A stretch of DNA of 9,031 nt. Origin: Bacteroidota bacterium. Its GTDB lineage: Bacteria > Bacteroidota > Bacteroidia > B-17B0 > B-17BO. Of the stretch, positions 7,215 to 9,031 are shown piece after piece. The notes beneath the pieces were generated by a model, which saw nothing but the letters and a program-made list of their open reading frames with translations, ran no database searches and was not told where the DNA came from. The translations under genes and the position numbers were made by a program. The stretch is from positions 1 through 9,031 of the forward strand of contig CANHPI010000089.1 of the NCBI GenBank assembly GCA_947462425.1. The letters run 5' to 3'. The stretch's first letter is position 1, and each line of letters starts with the position of its first letter.

Positions 7215-7259
7215 AAAGTTGAATTTATTGAATTAAAACATAATTTATCAACACATGAT

Positions 7260-8831
7260 ATGATTAATACTACAATTAGTAAATACAAAATCACTCGCCT
7301 AATAGGCGAAGGCGGCATGGCCTCTGTTTACGAAGCTGAACACGAAATGCTTGGTACCAAGGTAGCCATTAAGGTCCTCAACCCAATTCTATCTGCCAAT
7401 GCACAAATTAGGGAGCGCTTTATAAATGAAGCAAAAATGATGGCTTCGTTAAATCACCCTAACATTACCCGAGTGATTGATTTTGATGATCAACCTCAAC
7501 ACCTCTGTATTATTATGGAGTATTTGGAGGGAGAAGACCTCAGCCAAAAAATAAAAAGAAATGGTGCCTTGAGCGACAAACACATCAATGAAGTGTTTAC
7601 ACAAATACTTTCAGCTTTTCAGTATGCGCATGATAAAGGCATTGTACACCGAGACATTAAACCTTCTAATATTTTTATATTGCCTGATGGACAGGTAAAA
7701 ATATTAGATTTTGGCATCGCTAAGTTATTTGGGCAAAGCAATGAAATGACACAAACCGGAACGCAAATAGGCACGCCAACTTACATGAGCCCCGAGCAGG
7801 TAAAGGCAGATAAAACAATAGATCATCGTAGCGATATTTATTCTTTAGGCGTAACCTTGTATTATGCAGTAAACGGCAAAGCACCTTATAATTCAACTAC
7901 CGAATCACAATTCGATATTTTTAATAAAATAGTGTATGAACCACTACCCGAAATAAGTGGCAACAGCAAATACAATGGCATCATAAAAAAAGCCTGTGCA
8001 AAAAACAGAGAAGAACGCTTTCAAAATTGTAATGCCTGGTTAAGCGAATTGAACAATCCTACTTCCGCTCATGAAAACAAAGAGGAAGCAACGATTGTAG
8101 AAAATACTAAATCGCAAACCATAACTCCAAAAGAAGAAAATGCTCAGCCTACAAGCAATACAACATCCAATATAGAAAAAGAAAAAAAGAAACCCACAGG
8201 TATTATAATTGGTGTAATTGCTGGATTAATTTTGCTAGTAATTATTTTAATTGCTACCAGTGGACCTTCTAAAAGTGTTGTCATTGGAAATCAAAGATGG
8301 ATGGGCACAAATCTAAATGTTGACCATTTTAGAAATGGAGACCTGATACCAGAAGCAAAAACAGAAGATGAATGGAAACGCGCCGGCGAAAACCACATGC
8401 CTGCTTGTTGTTATTATAATAATGACCCTGCAAACGGTGAAGAATATGGCAAACTGTATAATTGGTATGCTGTAAATGACCAAAGAGGTTTAGCACCAGA
8501 AGGATGGCACATACCCACAGGTGAAGAGTGGACAACGTTAACCAATTTTTTGGGTGGTGAAGAAATAGCTGGATATAAAATGAAATCAACGGAAGGGTGG
8601 TGGGAAAACGGTAACGGCACCAACGAATCTGGTTTTAATGGTCTTCCGGGCGGGTGCCGTACCGACGATGGATCATTCCTCGACATTGGCGCCCACGGTA
8701 AATGGTGGTATTCTAATTTTGGTTATGGTTATTACTGTGACCTTAATTATAAATTTAGTGGCGACGGTGTTCCCCCTCCACCTAATTCTACTATAGTGTG
8801 GGGGTATTCTGTTCGTTGCCTTAAGGATTAA
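7260..8831 (+). CDS. Transmembrane Ser/Thr protein kinase with extracytoplasmic FISUMP domain
   Basis: The Hanks-type kinase domain (about residues 9-265) is intact: glycine loop GEGGMASV (16-23), VAIK with Lys38, Glu57 in helix C, HRDIKPSN with Asp132, DFG at 150-152, GTPTYMSPE (171-179) and the DIYSLG segment. It is expected to be active. A polar linker (266-313) contains EEATIV (275-280), matching the acidic-Thr motifs of the FHA and LysM proteins. KKKP then precedes a membrane segment (about 314-332), so the kinase is inside. Outside, residues about 340-523 form a FISUMP domain (IGNQRWMGTNL, CYYNNDPANGEEYGKLYNWYAV, GWHIPTGEEWTTL, GFNGLPGG, final YSVRCLKD). PASTA repeats, usual for PknB-type kinases, are absent. 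The FISUMP domain is probably the sensory or adhesive part, but its ligand is unknown. The gene, above all its 3' part, looks somewhat more G+C-rich than the genes before it. Confidence 0.95.
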   Translation: MINTTISKYKITRLIGEGGMASVYEAEHEMLGTKVAIKVLNPILSANAQIRERFINEAKMMASLNHPNITRVIDFDDQPQHLCIIMEYLEGEDLSQKIKRNGALSDKHINEVFTQILSAFQYAHDKGIVHRDIKPSNIFILPDGQVKILDFGIAKLFGQSNEMTQTGTQIGTPTYMSPEQVKADKTIDHRSDIYSLGVTLYYAVNGKAPYNSTTESQFDIFNKIVYEPLPEISGNSKYNGIIKKACAKNREERFQNCNAWLSELNNPTSAHENKEEATIVENTKSQTITPKEENAQPTSNTTSNIEKEKKKPTGIIIGVIAGLILLVIILIATSGPSKSVVIGNQRWMGTNLNVDHFRNGDLIPEAKTEDEWKRAGENHMPACCYYNNDPANGEEYGKLYNWYAVNDQRGLAPEGWHIPTGEEWTTLTNFLGGEEIAGYKMKSTEGWWENGNGTNESGFNGLPGGCRTDDGSFLDIGAHGKWWYSNFGYGYYCDLNYKFSGDGVPPPPNSTIVWGYSVRCLKD

Positions 8832-8835
8832 TTTT

Positions 8836-8856
8836 ACCCTGAGCTTGTCGAAGAGT
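8836..8856 (+). repeat. REP-like 'CCCTGAGCTTGTCGAAG' element, degenerate
   Basis: Just 4 bases after the kinase stop lies ACCCTGAGCTTGTCGAAGAG plus T. From memory, the form CCCTGAGCTTGTCGAAGGG is an over-represented short intergenic element in many bacterial genomes, including Bacteroidota. Here the 3' arm reads AGAGT instead of AGGGT, so the flanking ACCCT arm pairs with one mismatch. Its position between the stop and the terminator is typical for such elements. Confidence 0.5.
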
Positions 8857-8889
8857 TATTTGATTCATTTAACAATTTGATAATTGGGG

Positions 8890-8924
8890 TTTGGGGCGAA
8901 GCCCCAAAGAAAATTTAATTTTTT
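8890..8924 (+). terminator. Rho-independent terminator-like hairpin after the kinase gene
   Basis: TTTGGGGC at 8890-8897 pairs perfectly with GCCCCAAA at 8901-8908 around a GAA loop, a GC-rich 8-bp stem in otherwise A/T-rich DNA. A U-rich stretch follows, ending in six T at 8919-8924, although the T run begins about 10 bases after the stem, further than ideal. It sits 58 bases past the kinase stop and most likely ends the cluster transcript. Confidence 0.6.
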
Positions 8925-8929
8925 AAAAA

Positions 8930-8958
8930 TTACTTTCATAATTTGTATATGAAAGTAA
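8930..8958. repeat. Perfect 11-bp inverted repeat with 7-base loop
   Basis: TTACTTTCATA (8930-8940) and TATGAAAGTAA (8948-8958) are exact reverse complements around ATTTGTA. On the minus strand the stem is followed by five T then A-rich sequence, so it could be a weak terminator for a gene coming from the right, or an operator for a gene starting just downstream. It is separate from the GC-rich hairpin before it. Confidence 0.6.
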
Positions 8959-9031
8959 AAAAACACTTTATTATTCAAAAAAATTATAAAATGTGGTTAA
9001 GTAATTACTCTATAAGATCCGAACTCGGCCA
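8949..9031 (+). CDS. Possible 5' end of a further gene, cut by the window edge
   Basis: From the ATG at 8949 an open frame runs to the window end (27 full codons, beginning MKVKKHFIIQKNYK), with a second in-frame ATG at 8991. The ATG at 8949 lies in the right arm of the inverted repeat, which would be unusual for a start. The ATG at 8991 has an A-rich leader like the other genes here. No family can be recognised from so few residues, and an open frame of this length can occur by chance. Confidence 0.2.
   Translation, partial: MKVKKHFIIQKNYKMWLSNYSIRSELG

Noticed and set aside
7219..7248. TTG, 19-base spacer, TAATTTAT as a promoter for the kinase gene
   Set aside because: The spacing fits the Bacteroidota pattern, but the -7 part lacks the conserved TTTG end. 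In such A/T-rich DNA this is not enough.
8414..8686. Minus-strand open frame opposite the FISUMP-coding part
   Set aside because: It lies wholly within the well-supported kinase gene, has no recognisable domain, and is best explained as an antisense shadow. The same holds for antisense frames at 1597-1836, 3196-3498, 4539-4721 and 8329-8589.
1364..8831. TerY-type triad (vWA protein, PP2C and kinase)
   Set aside because: No vWA domain protein is encoded in the window. The zinc ribbons here are on FHA proteins.
8991..9031. tRNA or other structured RNA at the right edge
   Set aside because: The last 40 bases do not form a cloverleaf and are better read as A/T-rich spacer or the start of an open frame.

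Overview
The window looks like a chromosomal segment of a Bacteroidota member. It is very A+T-rich, and every gene is on the plus strand. Starts follow A/T-rich leaders with no Shine-Dalgarno sequence. A C-terminal FISUMP ('Fibrobacter succinogenes major paralogous') domain is present, as are Bacteroidota-style MORN/caspase and lipoprotein genes. This phylum assignment is inferred from these traits, not from a marker gene.

Layout. (1) 1-395: the 3' end of a HExxH zinc metallopeptidase-like gene, probably unrelated to the rest. (2) 396-641: A/T-rich spacer with one sequence resembling a Bacteroidota -7 element. (3) 642-1298: a membrane-anchored DUF5715/M15-like protein. (4) 1364-5916: a tight gene string encoding a double-FHA protein with a glycine-zipper segment and a zinc ribbon, a small zinc ribbon-FHA protein, a membrane protein with a LysM domain, a transmembrane PP2C phosphatase, and a lipoprotein whose start overlaps the phosphatase stop. 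(5) 5982-7214: a secreted MORN-repeat protein with a caspase-like (C14) domain. (6) 7260-8831: a Ser/Thr kinase with one membrane segment and an extracytoplasmic FISUMP domain. (7) 8832-9031: an over-represented-type short palindromic element, a GC-rich terminator hairpin, a second A/T-rich inverted repeat, and possibly the start of another gene.

How the genes may work together. The window holds a complete phospho-signalling kit: writer (kinase), eraser (PP2C) and readers (three FHA domains in two proteins). Acidic-x-Thr-x-Ile/Val motifs recur in disordered cytoplasmic segments of the kinase, the double-FHA protein and the LysM protein. These are plausible phosphosites that FHA domains could dock on. 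Several components appear to cross the envelope: kinase, PP2C and LysM protein have one predicted membrane segment each, with the kinase, phosphatase and Thr-motif parts inside and the FISUMP, LysM and charged tails outside. The caspase-like protein, lipoprotein and M15-like protein would also lie outside the cytoplasmic membrane. My working model, which is inference, is an envelope or peptidoglycan sensing circuit with a caspase-type protease as possible output. I do not know a described system with exactly this gene set.
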